A DNA stretch of 34,805 nt from Planctomycetota bacterium (lineage in GTDB: Bacteria > Planctomycetota > JACQVV01 > JASMLP01): contig JASMLP010000111.1 of assembly GCA_030748635.1 (NCBI GenBank), positions 1-34,805 on the forward strand, given 5' to 3'. The notes below the pieces were generated by a model. It saw only the letters and a program-made list of their open reading frames with translations, made no database searches and was not told where the DNA came from. The first letter of the stretch is position 1. Each line of letters opens with the position of its first letter. A program made the position numbers and the translations under genes. Below, piece after piece: positions 17,001 through 25,384 of the stretch.

Positions 17001-18983
17001 GACGCGGGCTCGAAAAGCTAGCGCCTGTATATTTTCGGACTCTTCAGAAATCACGTCGCACACCTTTTCCAGTGCGACCAACGGCTGATTCCTCCCGAAA
17101 GCGATTCTGGAACGTAAAAACTGTCTTTCCAGTCGGGCTATCTGGACCTTCTTGGAATCCAGTAACTCAAGGAGTCGATCCCCTTCGGACCACAAATTTG
17201 AATCCACAGCCCTCCGGGCAGCCTGGAGTGTAACCGTCGAATCTTCTCCCTCATCCCCATTCCCAGAAGTCGAAAGAGGTGAACCGGAGACTTCTCCGCC
17301 ACCCCAACCACTCAGGGTCCAGAGCGCCAAGACAAGAAGAACGGAGACAACAAAGCCGATCAAGAGCGCCTTGCGACGCTGTTCTCGAGGTTTCCCGGAA
17401 GCAGAAGACTCCTCGACTTGGGGAGTCTCACCTCGCAACAGAGAGCGTAACTGGTCCGCGAAAACTTGTGAAGACGACTGTCGTTCATGCACATTTTTAT
17501 TGAGCGACTGGATACAAATCTTTTCCAGCGCAGAATCCAAACCGGAATTCAATTCTCCTGGCGGCGGCGGTTCTTCTCCTGCAATCTGACGAATCAGAGC
17601 CGCTATCGATCGGGATTCAAACGGAAAACGCCCCGTGATCGCTCGATACAGGATAATTCCCATACCGTAGATATCCGTACCTGGACCGATCTCTCCGTAT
17701 TTTCCCAGTGTCTGCTCTGGAGCCATGCTTCGAGGTGTCCCCACCAGATCACCCGTACCCGTAATTCGAGTTCCGTCCTCTGCGGTATCAAGTATTCGGG
17801 CGAGACCGAAGTCGAGAATCTTCGGCCTTCCGTTCTTTTCGATCAAAATATTGCTGGCCTTGAGGTCTCGATGCACAATTCCGTGTTGATGAGCACACTC
17901 GATTGCATCGAGACATTGCGCCAAGATTTCTAAAAACGGAACTCCAGCATAGGATGGCCCAGACCCTTTCCACGGGCCAAGTTGTGGCAAAACCTCTTCC
18001 ATGGTGACCCCATCAACCAGTTCCATGGTGAGGTATGGACATCCTTCCACATCTCCACTTCCCAGAATGCGAACGACATTGGGGTGCTCCAGCCTTTTAG
18101 CAGCCATCACTTCTCGTTGAAACCGTTTGAGCCTCTTCTCCTGACCACGCGAAAGAACCAGTTTCAGCGCGCACTCTTCTCCGGTGGTTCCATGCTGCAC
18201 ATGAAAAACGGCTCCCATCGAACCCCGGCCTATTTCTCGTATAACACGATAAGGCCCCAGCACTTCGGGTACGGCATTTCCCACCCCATCCAATGCCCGA
18301 AATTCCTGAACGAGAGAGCGGAGATCCGGACCAGGAACCAGGCCGGCCTGGGTAATCAGATGATAGAGAGGGATCCGAGTTCCATCGCGCTCCTGGCGCT
18401 CCATCTGCATTGTCTGAAGTTTTTCCAGGTCAAAGGGATCGAGTAAGTTCCGAGCAACGACTTCCTGCGCCATCCAGGAATCGATTTTCTTGCTTGTATT
18501 GAGAAACAGTTCGTCGTCAGCGGTGAGGTTCTCTTTCCCGCAAAGATCTCGTGTGACCTCGAGAATATCCTGATCAAGGCTCGCGCAGATCTTGTAGGAC
18601 TCGATATCGACACTCTCGATTCCCACGCCATCTTCAAGCAGATCCGAAATCCTACGACTGATCGATTCCGCGGCCGGATCCCCTTCGAGATCCGCAAGCG
18701 CGGCATCCAAACCCTCGAGTCCTAAGCTCGGATTGGATTCGGTTTCCAGCATTTCGTCGAGCGTACTTCGAGAACTCGAGATTACGTTGGGTAACTCGGG
18801 CGAAGGAACTCCGGACTCCTGAGAGTTAAAGTGCTCGATTTGTGTGCGATCTGTATTCAGTATCAAGCGTGTTCGACACTGAGGACACAGAAAAGCGGCC
18901 CGACTAGGAATATCGGCAATATTGAGAGATAGTTGACACTCTGGACAAGGCCGAGGGTCCTTGGTTCGATCGCTTGCACACAT
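14067..18983 (-). CDS. Transmembrane Ser/Thr protein kinase with zinc ribbon, TPR, HEAT-like and TPR repeats
   Basis: A 1638-residue PknB-type kinase. A zinc ribbon lies at the N-terminus (CPEC, Cys13/Cys16; CPQC, Cys33/Cys36). An acidic, helical region (about 75-235) leads to the kinase domain at 243-515: the glycine loop IGRGSMGAVF, Lys274 in CALK, HRDLKASN (Asp373), DFG (391-393) and APE (421-423) are all intact, so it should be active. One membrane helix lies near 539-560. The remaining ~1070 residues are repeats: TPRs (about 585-950), HEAT/PBS-like repeats (about 1090-1400; VRLAAAGRLALLGD), then TPRs again to the C-terminus. The start ATG lies 11 bases after the sAC-like gene stop, so the two are almost certainly co-transcribed. 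The long repeat region outside the membrane may sense a ligand or assemble a complex; this is an inference. Confidence 0.88.
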   Translation of the reverse strand: MCASDRTKDPRPCPECQLSLNIADIPSRAAFLCPQCRTRLILNTDRTQIEHFNSQESGVPSPELPNVISSSRSTLDEMLETESNPSLGLEGLDAALADLEGDPAAESISRRISDLLEDGVGIESVDIESYKICASLDQDILEVTRDLCGKENLTADDELFLNTSKKIDSWMAQEVVARNLLDPFDLEKLQTMQMERQERDGTRIPLYHLITQAGLVPGPDLRSLVQEFRALDGVGNAVPEVLGPYRVIREIGRGSMGAVFHVQHGTTGEECALKLVLSRGQEKRLKRFQREVMAAKRLEHPNVVRILGSGDVEGCPYLTMELVDGVTMEEVLPQLGPWKGSGPSYAGVPFLEILAQCLDAIECAHQHGIVHRDLKASNILIEKNGRPKILDFGLARILDTAEDGTRITGTGDLVGTPRSMAPEQTLGKYGEIGPGTDIYGMGIILYRAITGRFPFESRSIAALIRQIAGEEPPPPGELNSGLDSALEKICIQSLNKNVHERQSSSQVFADQLRSLLRGETPQVEESSASGKPREQRRKALLIGFVVSVLLVLALWTLSGWGGGEVSGSPLSTSGNGDEGEDSTVTLQAARRAVDSNLWSEGDRLLELLDSKKVQIARLERQFLRSRIAFGRNQPLVALEKVCDVISEESENIQALAFRARVYLYLGLDQEAEKDLDRAGSVDSSDPGLEYSKILLQVERGELKAALGRIERSWKRTPHPPLDLVLLKARVLMDLGQWRSTRSLVSEVLKKRPDSGLALWIKARSDLASKVSPAEVMKTLDRAQEVGVPADVEQKIQMERSILLQKMGRFMETIQELQALQARYPEYFRAKMQEVHVYLILGRHKEALRRLHRLQKRYPFQTIVWTVEGEIQSTQRRWKDAEESYQKALQVDPSDVRALDGWVRVRSQRGQWNWFMDEGLKELIKNLESSWKLDHRLIGIPELFSRQDPPMWPMDRMEKCLLGLGSSHEEVRRASSMFLQGLGSSVRSTIQSWSKRNADSGLRTRIETFLEAERKLRAQQEERKWLFLLDQTLRRGAVEELSLLRTQPESIHRLVRICRDSYRSAGTVRLAMYCLVRLRTGEAWTSIENLRSTLPRDRLRYWLLIQEMTQGRYQVTIPSKTTGFTGTSSMQVAKILLDRSISQDEKNQLRTLLGKSEKIVRLAAAGRLALLGDLSGQELLREVAVSGDLAHRRYAVLVLSKLSSSQAASSLVHALGDPDRRVRLIAAVGLFRKLAKESMPGIQGALVGQQDILMGFLLSATLGKFKNQAGQPLFQSLIIDPNVPALTRWGGVLYLKNFQTWPGAARVPGQVGAWRNRAAVGHVLLAAGSGGLSWARKWLKDSDSALRAAAYTALARWGNPKDINQLFLALKDADSSVAVSGARGLALQVQRGVVSIPAIESRLTGAHSQAREAFVRDIMKSYLSWKKEDRLSRLESLTRVAPQVPMIWFERSVILSRIDLAKGIQLLAAAIPQVSRSLECRRVLGNLLYRAKRYKEAGDQYRRALKVDPIDGLSLYGLGRVMEKQGQYSKAQDLFERASLADPLDSRFQLAVIQMLLLQGEMGQASKSIHFQIRFFPQSGPLQYLAASIHARRGRARDRKKILDHLVLAKKNGYRVSDALKAKEFNFLYQDSEFQKICR

Positions 18984-18994
18984 CGGACCCTATA

Positions 18995-21900
18995 CTATCC
19001 AGATGACCCCGTTGGATTTCCAGATTCGATTTGGTCACCAAGGTAATGATTTCGCAAATGCCTTCCGAGCGCTTCATCGGAGACCTCCGAGACCAATTCG
19101 TCGACGACACCCACGAGTTTGTCGTAATATCCCTGACCGCGCGTTTGCAAGCGAGCTAAAAACCCATAGGCCCTCGCTAACAACCATTTCGAACCGATCT
19201 GCTGAGCCAATGCCGCGGAAGTTGAGACCACTCGAGCCGCCTGTCTCGGATCAGAATCCATCTGACACCGACACGCAAGTAAAGCCAGTCGAGCTCGGTC
19301 GTACGGCAAATTGAGCTCTTCACAACGCAATTCCGCGTCGGCGAGATCTTGAGTCGCTCCATGGAGATCGCCCAATTCGAGCCGAATATCCGAAAGAACC
19401 AAATAAGCCTCGAATTGGTCGGCTGAAACGCGAGATTCCTCTGCTAGACCCAAGGCCTCCTTTGCCAGCAAAAGAGCTGGTTCCACCTGATCTCCCAATC
19501 GTAATCGCTGGCGAGCCGTCTCGGCCAATACCGTAGGGAGTAGATCCAGATAACCCGATTGTTTGCAAGAATCCACTGCAGCGGACAGAAAACGGTAAGC
19601 GCGGTCCGGAAGGCCCAGCAACCCCTGAATCCGCCCCAAAACCCATTGCGCTTGTATGGTCACTCTTCTTTCACCCATCTCTCGGGCTCTTCGAAAAACC
19701 AGATGGGACATCTTGAAAGCCCGATCAAACAACCCGATTTGCAAACAATCGACAGAACTTTCGAGAAGTGCGCGAAGATGGAGTATTTCATCTGACGATT
19801 TCTGCGTAGTCTCCGCCAACTCAACATGCCGATTCATGGCTTCCTCGACCCGTCCCGCCATTCTCCAAAGAACACCCTGAAGTAATTGTCGATTTCCCTC
19901 GAGCGCCTCCGTTCGCTTTCGGATCTGTAAACTCAAATCGGATTCTTCGGAGCTCCTGTGTATCTGGACTTCTATCTCACGACGAGCATTTTCAAACTGT
20001 CCCAGCTTGAGATACAGTTCCGCTCTTTCCAGACGGACAAGAGTTTCATCTAGAGAGCGATTCATACGCCGATACAAAGGCAAAACACGATCAAATGTTT
20101 CCAGTGAATTGTATGGGTGACCGCGATACATCTGAACCCGAGCCAGTCGATGTCCTGCCCGAGCGAACGATGGCACGTCAGCCAAGGCCTCGAATTCTCG
20201 ACTTGCTGCCTCCAGATGGTCTTCCGCACGCGTCATGTTCTGGAGCCCGAAGTAGATCTCTCCCAACGTCCACTGGCATTGCGCCAGCCCGCCACGAGAG
20301 CCGACACGCTTGTAAGCCTCCTGAGCCATTTTGAGAGCCTCGACCGCCTTGAGGTCATCGCCAACTTCATGGCGCACTTCCCCCAGTAACTGGAGGCAAT
20401 CCGCCATGCCCTCAAACTCTCCTCGCTCTTTCAAATACTCAAACGCGCTACCAAAGTGGCGGATCGCCACCGCATTGTGACCTGTCGCCTGGGCCAAAAG
20501 CCCCAAATTCAGCTGACAGTATCCCAGACCGAGAAAATCACCGACCTCTTCGAAAGTGGTGCGAGCAGCCTCGAGGTCGACCTCAGCTTCCTGGAGAGTT
20601 CCGATCTCCACCCTGAGTTTCCCCAGCTTGGAGCGGGTATGCGCTAGCTCATCACGAGCGTAACGATCTCGACGTTCCAACGCCTCGATCGCTTCCGTGA
20701 TTCTTCCGTCCAGTTCGAGCACTCGCGCGTACCGATCGAGAACACCCAAGAGCTGGGCTTTTTCACGACCCGACTCATCGATCTGCTCGATCACGCGAGC
20801 GTAAAACTCGATGGCTGATGCGTTTGCAAAACTTTCTTTTGCCTGATCCCCGGCGGCTAAGCCGTAACGAATGGCACGCAAGACATCATCAGATCGAACA
20901 AAATGGTGCGCTAAAATATCGGTCGCTTTTTCCAGGTGAAGATGATGCTGCTTTTCCAGGAGCAAACCCCTCTCACGATGCATTCTCTTGCGAGTTTCGA
21001 AGGCTGTCATCTCGTAAAGCGTTTCACGCATCATGGGGTGACTGAACGCCAGCATTTCGCCGTTTCGATACGTCAATATTCCTTGATCGAGAGCCAATTC
21101 CACCGCTTTTCCGAGAGTTTGAGGGGTTCGCTCAACCCCCTCTTGCAATTGGCGCAACTCCTCAACCGTAAATTCTGTTTCCAGAATCGTCGCGTAGGCT
21201 AGAACGTGACGACCGGCCGGTCCCATCCGGTCAAGACGATGTGTGAAGTAGTCGTAAACATTGTCCGGCAGTCCGGCTTTATCCAGGTCGTGCAACAAGC
21301 GGACGCGATCCAGGTCCTTTTCGACTATGAGGTGTTTGTCCTGAATCAATCCGTCCAGACATTCGAGAATCAATAGAGGATTTCCCCGGCACCTCTCTAC
21401 CAGCGATGCCACCAATTCGGTCGGAATTTTCGATACTCCCAGTCGTTCAGCGACAAGTTCTCGAGTCCGAGTGTTATTCAGTCCGGCAAGTTGAACTTCA
21501 ACCACCGAGTCCGCTTCGTTACAGATATGTTCCAAAAGACCTTTCTGAGAACTCGTCAAGACAAAGAGAACCGGTATTTCCAGGTTCTTCTGAAGAATCT
21601 GAGAGAGAAAAACTCTCGATGCCTCATCAACGGTTTCCAAATCTTCCAGTACGATCACCATTGGCGAGAGAAAGCTGACCTTTTCCAGTATCGAAACAAC
21701 GACCTGAAAAAATTGCTCGTTACGAACCCGAGCGCTCATATCCAGATACCGACCGAGATCATCCCCTTCCATTTCTATATCCAGATAGGAGGCGAGCAAA
21801 AAGTCCCAGGGAACAAGCCCTTCATCCACTCGAGCCAGACTTTTGCCCAACGCGACTGAAGGACTATCGATTTCCCCTTCTCCCGACTCCGGCAGATCAA

Positions 21901-23659
21901 GCAGTTCCCTCAGTAGCATGATCCAGGGCAAGAGAGGTCGCGGTCGAGCGGTCTGTAGCAAAGCGAGCTCTAGCGCGCGAATAGATCGCTCGGACGCGTA
22001 ACCGAGCAGATCGAGAAGTAGGTTGGTTTTTCCGATACCGACCTCACCGGATATCCAGATACACCCACCCTGACCCCGAAGCAACTGTTCAATATGAGGT
22101 AGCAGTTCCTGGGCCTCAGGCGATCGACGATGTATTGCAACCAAGGGAAGATCGAAACTCGATCGCGACTTCAAGGAACTGGATTCCTGCTCCCCAGTGA
22201 GGAGATAGTTCTTGAGCATCTCGCGCTTTCCTTTTACGCGAAGCGACTCCTGGGGACGTAAAATCAACTCGTTTCCCAGAGATTGTTTGGTGGTTTCACC
22301 GACGAGAATATTCCCTGGCTCAGCAGCCGACATCAGGCGAGCAGCGGTATTCACAGAGTCACCCATAACGGTGTATTCCTTGCGTAGTGCACCTCCAACG
22401 TTGGCGCAAAAGGCATATCCGGTATTAATTCCTACGCGTAGACTCCAAGAAGCTCCACCCAGACACATTTCGGCAATATTTTCCACGATTTCCAGACTTG
22501 CCATGCAGGCGGACAACTCCGCATCGATGGGTGAAGTCAAGGCACCAAAGAAAAGGAGTACGTTGTCCCCGGAAATTCCAGGACTCAATCGGCCCAGAAT
22601 CCCTCCACGATGCTCGAGCGCTTGAACGATAATCTCAAAAAGTTCTGTGAGGGGAGTCACAACGGAGTCTCGAGACTTTTCCTGGCTCTTGATGAGGGAA
22701 TCGAGGCCCTCGATTCCGATAAAGACCGTCGTCACTTTTCGGTGTTCCGATTCGATCTCGAGATTACCTCGACCCGCGAGAAGGCGCTGGAATAGTGGAC
22801 GGGGAAGATAACCCCGGAATCTCTCGATGGTTTGAACCAGATAATGAACCCGTTCTCGATCATTTTGAAAGCGATCAAGAGTCTGGGTATTTCCTCGCCG
22901 AAAATACCGCGTTTTTTTCATGACTCGAGGTACATTCAATACCTCCACGAACCCTTCTCGTTCTTTCCCCAGTTCCAGATCGTCACTCACAAATTCCAGT
23001 GATTGAGAATCCAGTAAAAGCTGGCCAGGGCGAGCACGTGCTTCAGCTTGAGCCGTTCTCTGCAAAACCGGCCCACTGACAACATATTCTGCCCGACCCG
23101 AAGAACTTTCGATTCGATGGGCCCAAGCCCTTCCGCTCCCTACTCCGATTGAAACCTGAAGAGAAACTTCCCCGAGTGAGGTCCTGACATGACGAAATCG
23201 ACGGACGACTCGATGCATACGACTTCCGGCCACCAACGCACGTAGCACGTGGGAACCCCCCAAACCGATCTGAGGAAGAAAAACAGCGAGCAACGAATCT
23301 CCACCAAACTTCAAAACGCTTCCTTCATACTTGGTAACCACGGCAAGAATTTCATCGAGCAGATGGTTGATGATCGAAGTCAACTCCTCGGCTCCAGCTC
23401 TTCCGGTCTGCCCCAAACGTTCCGTGAATGCCGTGAATCCGGTCACATCGGCATAGAGAAAGGCGCCCTCGAGCTCACATTTCTCCAACCGATCGGCGTC
23501 ATGTCCCACAAGATTCATTTTCTGAACATGTTCGGGAACATACATCGATATGGCGCCGAGCAAATCGGAAAGGAGCCCTACCGACCCTAACTTATCCTGA
23601 AGATCAAGCTCCTCCTCTTCGTCGATGCGCGATAGCAATTCGGGAGCGAGATACTGCAA
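18995..23659 (-). CDS. Mammalian-sAC-like adenylyl cyclase: two class III cyclase domains, P-loop ATPase, TPR
   Basis: A 1554-residue soluble protein, close to human soluble adenylyl cyclase (sAC) in size and order. Cyclase domain 1 (about 62-235) has both metal Asp residues, Asp71 (FLYADVTGF) and Asp121 (KFGGDSLLAVF), but lacks the catalytic Asn/Arg. Domain 2 (about 303-490) lacks the first metal Asp (Gly315) but has Thr430, Asn437 and Arg441 in EYTVMGDSVNTAARLM. The two halves thus complement each other into one site. The Thr in EYTV is the residue that marks bicarbonate-responsive class IIIb cyclases. A P-loop ATPase follows (GEVGIGKT, 538-545), then about 700 residues of TPR-like repeats. 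The start appears to be TTG at 23659, with GAGG about 13 bases upstream; no in-frame ATG precedes domain 1 in a suitable place. Predicted product: cAMP. Confidence 0.88.
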   Translation of the reverse strand: MQYLAPELLSRIDEEEELDLQDKLGSVGLLSDLLGAISMYVPEHVQKMNLVGHDADRLEKCELEGAFLYADVTGFTAFTERLGQTGRAGAEELTSIINHLLDEILAVVTKYEGSVLKFGGDSLLAVFLPQIGLGGSHVLRALVAGSRMHRVVRRFRHVRTSLGEVSLQVSIGVGSGRAWAHRIESSSGRAEYVVSGPVLQRTAQAEARARPGQLLLDSQSLEFVSDDLELGKEREGFVEVLNVPRVMKKTRYFRRGNTQTLDRFQNDRERVHYLVQTIERFRGYLPRPLFQRLLAGRGNLEIESEHRKVTTVFIGIEGLDSLIKSQEKSRDSVVTPLTELFEIIVQALEHRGGILGRLSPGISGDNVLLFFGALTSPIDAELSACMASLEIVENIAEMCLGGASWSLRVGINTGYAFCANVGGALRKEYTVMGDSVNTAARLMSAAEPGNILVGETTKQSLGNELILRPQESLRVKGKREMLKNYLLTGEQESSSLKSRSSFDLPLVAIHRRSPEAQELLPHIEQLLRGQGGCIWISGEVGIGKTNLLLDLLGYASERSIRALELALLQTARPRPLLPWIMLLRELLDLPESGEGEIDSPSVALGKSLARVDEGLVPWDFLLASYLDIEMEGDDLGRYLDMSARVRNEQFFQVVVSILEKVSFLSPMVIVLEDLETVDEASRVFLSQILQKNLEIPVLFVLTSSQKGLLEHICNEADSVVEVQLAGLNNTRTRELVAERLGVSKIPTELVASLVERCRGNPLLILECLDGLIQDKHLIVEKDLDRVRLLHDLDKAGLPDNVYDYFTHRLDRMGPAGRHVLAYATILETEFTVEELRQLQEGVERTPQTLGKAVELALDQGILTYRNGEMLAFSHPMMRETLYEMTAFETRKRMHRERGLLLEKQHHLHLEKATDILAHHFVRSDDVLRAIRYGLAAGDQAKESFANASAIEFYARVIEQIDESGREKAQLLGVLDRYARVLELDGRITEAIEALERRDRYARDELAHTRSKLGKLRVEIGTLQEAEVDLEAARTTFEEVGDFLGLGYCQLNLGLLAQATGHNAVAIRHFGSAFEYLKERGEFEGMADCLQLLGEVRHEVGDDLKAVEALKMAQEAYKRVGSRGGLAQCQWTLGEIYFGLQNMTRAEDHLEAASREFEALADVPSFARAGHRLARVQMYRGHPYNSLETFDRVLPLYRRMNRSLDETLVRLERAELYLKLGQFENARREIEVQIHRSSEESDLSLQIRKRTEALEGNRQLLQGVLWRMAGRVEEAMNRHVELAETTQKSSDEILHLRALLESSVDCLQIGLFDRAFKMSHLVFRRAREMGERRVTIQAQWVLGRIQGLLGLPDRAYRFLSAAVDSCKQSGYLDLLPTVLAETARQRLRLGDQVEPALLLAKEALGLAEESRVSADQFEAYLVLSDIRLELGDLHGATQDLADAELRCEELNLPYDRARLALLACRCQMDSDPRQAARVVSTSAALAQQIGSKWLLARAYGFLARLQTRGQGYYDKLVGVVDELVSEVSDEALGRHLRNHYLGDQIESGNPTGSSG

Positions 23660-23771
23660 TCTCGGATCGTCCTCGAAACCGAGAGGCTCAGAACTTGGAG
23701 CAGATAAATCTTCGATGTTCAGCTGTCGATTCCCTGGATCAAAATAGGGCTTCTACTATACCGCTGTGGCC

Positions 23772-23800
23772 AGAATAGAAGTCTTGAAGACCCTCGTCAA
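23772..23800 (-). promoter_or_regulatory. Predicted promoter for the sAC-like/kinase transcript
   Basis: On the minus strand: TTGACG (23800-23795), a 17-base spacer, TATTCT (23777-23772). The start site would be near 23765, giving about a 105-base leader before the TTG start at 23659. No stronger promoter is seen closer to the gene. Confidence 0.35.
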
Positions 23801-24008
23801 ACGGTCCCCATCCACTTCTCCTCCCAACAGGAAGTCGAACCCTCTTCTAGATCTCAAAGTTTTTCCTATTTCGAACCTTTTATCAGACGCTGTCACTCCC
23901 CAAGCCCCGGAATGCGAAACAACCCCTCCCCAAAGTCATTTTTCCTCTTTCACGAATAATCAGACAGAACTTCGCCTCGAGGGATATTTCTTACTCTCGA
24001 CCCACCGC

Positions 24009-24036
24009 TTGACAGTCCGTTGGCGGAAAGTAGCAT
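24009..24036 (+). promoter_or_regulatory. Predicted promoter for the envelope-protein gene cluster
   Basis: A perfect TTGACA (24009-24014), a 16-base spacer, then TAGCAT (24031-24036). Transcription would start near 24043, inside the inverted repeat at 24039-24068, leaving a leader of about 108 bases. Confidence 0.4.
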
Positions 24037-24038
24037 GG

Positions 24039-24068
24039 CTACCTATATTTCGCATATACATATAGTAG
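24039..24068 (+). promoter_or_regulatory. Inverted repeat overlapping the predicted transcription start of the CsgG-like gene
   Basis: CTAC-C-TATAT (24039-24048) pairs with ATATAGTAG (24060-24068) over nine base pairs with one bulged C, around an 11-base loop. It sits at or just after the predicted start site, so it could be an operator or a 5' leader hairpin. The stem is AT-rich. Confidence 0.4.
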
Positions 24069-24150
24069 TTCTGTAGATAGAAGCGATATCCTGAATACTC
24101 GCGACAACCATCGACTTTCCCCTTTGGGGTACATTCGCAGGAGTTCTCAC

Positions 24151-25206
24151 ATGCCTTCACGCATTCTCATCCTCGCAAACTTCCTTCTCTTTGCGGTCGG
24201 TTGCGTCGGTTGCGGATCAACGACCACCGTATTTGTGCCCTATCAAAAGGCCTCTCTTCGCCAAATTCCCAGCAATTTGAAAAAAGTCGCCGTTGTCGAC
24301 TTCAACTACAAATCCAGAAACCCGAAGTGGAGCGCGACCGGATCCCAACTCTCCGGCAAGATTCGGAGTCATCTCTCCGATAGCCCTCGATGGCAAGTCG
24401 TGGAACGACGCCACATCGAGCATGCACAGGCTGAGGAACTTTTCTCCGGGTCCAATCTCATGGGACGGGGCCAAGCCATAGAACAGGTCGGACAGCAGGT
24501 AGGAGCCGATGCCATTATTGTCGGCGAAATCAACAACGTCCTCGTAGCTGACGAAAGCTTTACCCGAAAACAGATTATCCGTGACCCCGAACGCCCTCTC
24601 GATTCGGATCGATACCAAACCCGCGAGGTCCGAGAGCTCCGACGAAAGGGTTCGGTCACCGTGACCGTCAAAATGTTTGACGTCAAAAACAAAGTCGACA
24701 TTGTAACCCACCACGGAACAGGGAGTTACGATAGCGAAAAGAAGCTCGGCGGGGGTTCTCGCCTCCTTGCAGATTCCGCTGACAGCTTTCTTGGAACCAG
24801 CATGGCTGAATCCCGCCAAAGCCAAATTCCTGACCCCAACACAATCATCGACGAACTTCTCGAAAAGATCGCCAAAGATTTCATCTTGAAGGTGAGTCCT
24901 CACGTTGTCCGCGTTCCCGTTCCGCTACTACACGGCGAACATCCAGCCATTGAAACCGGCATCCTCTATGCCAGTCGAGGCGACTGGACCGCAGCCGAAG
25001 ACTCTTTTCGGATGGCTCTCGGGCAATCCTCATTTGAAGACCAAGCCGCTGTTCACTACAACCTCGCCGTAACTCTCGAAGCTCAGAGCAGGTACCAGGA
25101 CGCGCTCGATCAGTTCAAAAAAGCGCTTACCATTTCTCCTGAAGAACTTTTCATGGATGGCAAAATGCGCGTCCAGCGACATATGCGTGAACAATCTCGC
25201 CGATAG
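24151..25206 (+). CDS. CsgG/LpoB-like outer-membrane lipoprotein with C-terminal TPR
   Basis: A 351-residue protein. The N-terminus MPSRILILANFLLFAVGCVGCGS is a lipoprotein signal with two candidate acceptor cysteines, Cys18 and Cys21. Residues ~45-255 resemble the CsgG-type fold: KKVAVVDFNY at the first strand, RWQVVERRHIEHAQAEE, then GADAIIVGEI, and a strand on VTVTVKMFDVKNKVDIVTHHGTGSY. CsgG itself is a curli secretion pore, but this fold is shared by LpoB, FlgT's middle domain and others, so no pore is claimed. Residues ~275-335 form one or two TPRs. The ATG at 24151 has AGGAG seven bases upstream; the in-frame start at 24124 lacks this and would block the signal peptide. It is the first gene of a co-directional cluster of secreted proteins. 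Confidence 0.78.
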   Translation: MPSRILILANFLLFAVGCVGCGSTTTVFVPYQKASLRQIPSNLKKVAVVDFNYKSRNPKWSATGSQLSGKIRSHLSDSPRWQVVERRHIEHAQAEELFSGSNLMGRGQAIEQVGQQVGADAIIVGEINNVLVADESFTRKQIIRDPERPLDSDRYQTREVRELRRKGSVTVTVKMFDVKNKVDIVTHHGTGSYDSEKKLGGGSRLLADSADSFLGTSMAESRQSQIPDPNTIIDELLEKIAKDFILKVSPHVVRVPVPLLHGEHPAIETGILYASRGDWTAAEDSFRMALGQSSFEDQAAVHYNLAVTLEAQSRYQDALDQFKKALTISPEELFMDGKMRVQRHMREQSRR

Positions 25207-25324
25207 GCAACCGCCCTTTTTTACCTTGTAATCAGGACATTCGACCGTCCTCACATGAAGACGCCTCGTGTTCCGAATGGACAGATCGAGGCCGAAACGC
25301 CTGAATTTCCCAATGGCCCACGGT

Positions 25325-25352
25325 TTGCTGTTGGGTTCTTTTGACCCAGCAA
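25325..25352 (+). promoter_or_regulatory. Bulged hairpin in the leader of the four-repeat protein gene
   Basis: TTGCT (25325-25329) pairs with AGCAA (25348-25352), and after a 3-base bulge GGGTT (25333-25337) pairs with GACCC (25343-25347). It lies about 30 bases before the start codon and 20 before the AAGGA ribosome site. A T-run (25214-25219, directly after the previous stop) lies further upstream without a clear stem. Possible roles are translational control or partial termination within the 178-base gap. Confidence 0.35.
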
Positions 25353-25384
25353 CAACCAAACGTTTATCCCAAGGAAATATTGTC

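Larger units (their letters stand above)
23660..24150. other. Divergent intergenic region between the sAC-like gene and the CsgG-like lipoprotein gene
   Basis: A 491-base gap, the longest in the window. It holds a predicted promoter in each direction, an inverted repeat at 24039-24068, and a small CCCC-TTT-GGGG hairpin at 24119-24129 just ahead of the lipoprotein Shine-Dalgarno sequence. An open frame at 23766-24065 has no recognisable domain, no good ribosome site and an unusual Ser/Thr/Pro composition; I do not call it a gene. Nothing else is evident. Confidence 0.6.

Noticed and set aside
23766..24065. 99-codon open frame in the divergent intergenic region
   Set aside because: No ribosome site, no domain, and composition unlike neighbouring genes; it also spans predicted promoters in both directions.
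24217..24903. Open frame antisense to the CsgG-like lipoprotein gene
   Set aside because: The plus strand has a signal peptide, CsgG-like strands and a good ribosome site; the antisense frame has none of these.
25207..25230. T-run after the CsgG-like gene as a rho-independent terminator
   Set aside because: The stem before it (GGC-AACC-GCC) has only three pairs, too weak to call.
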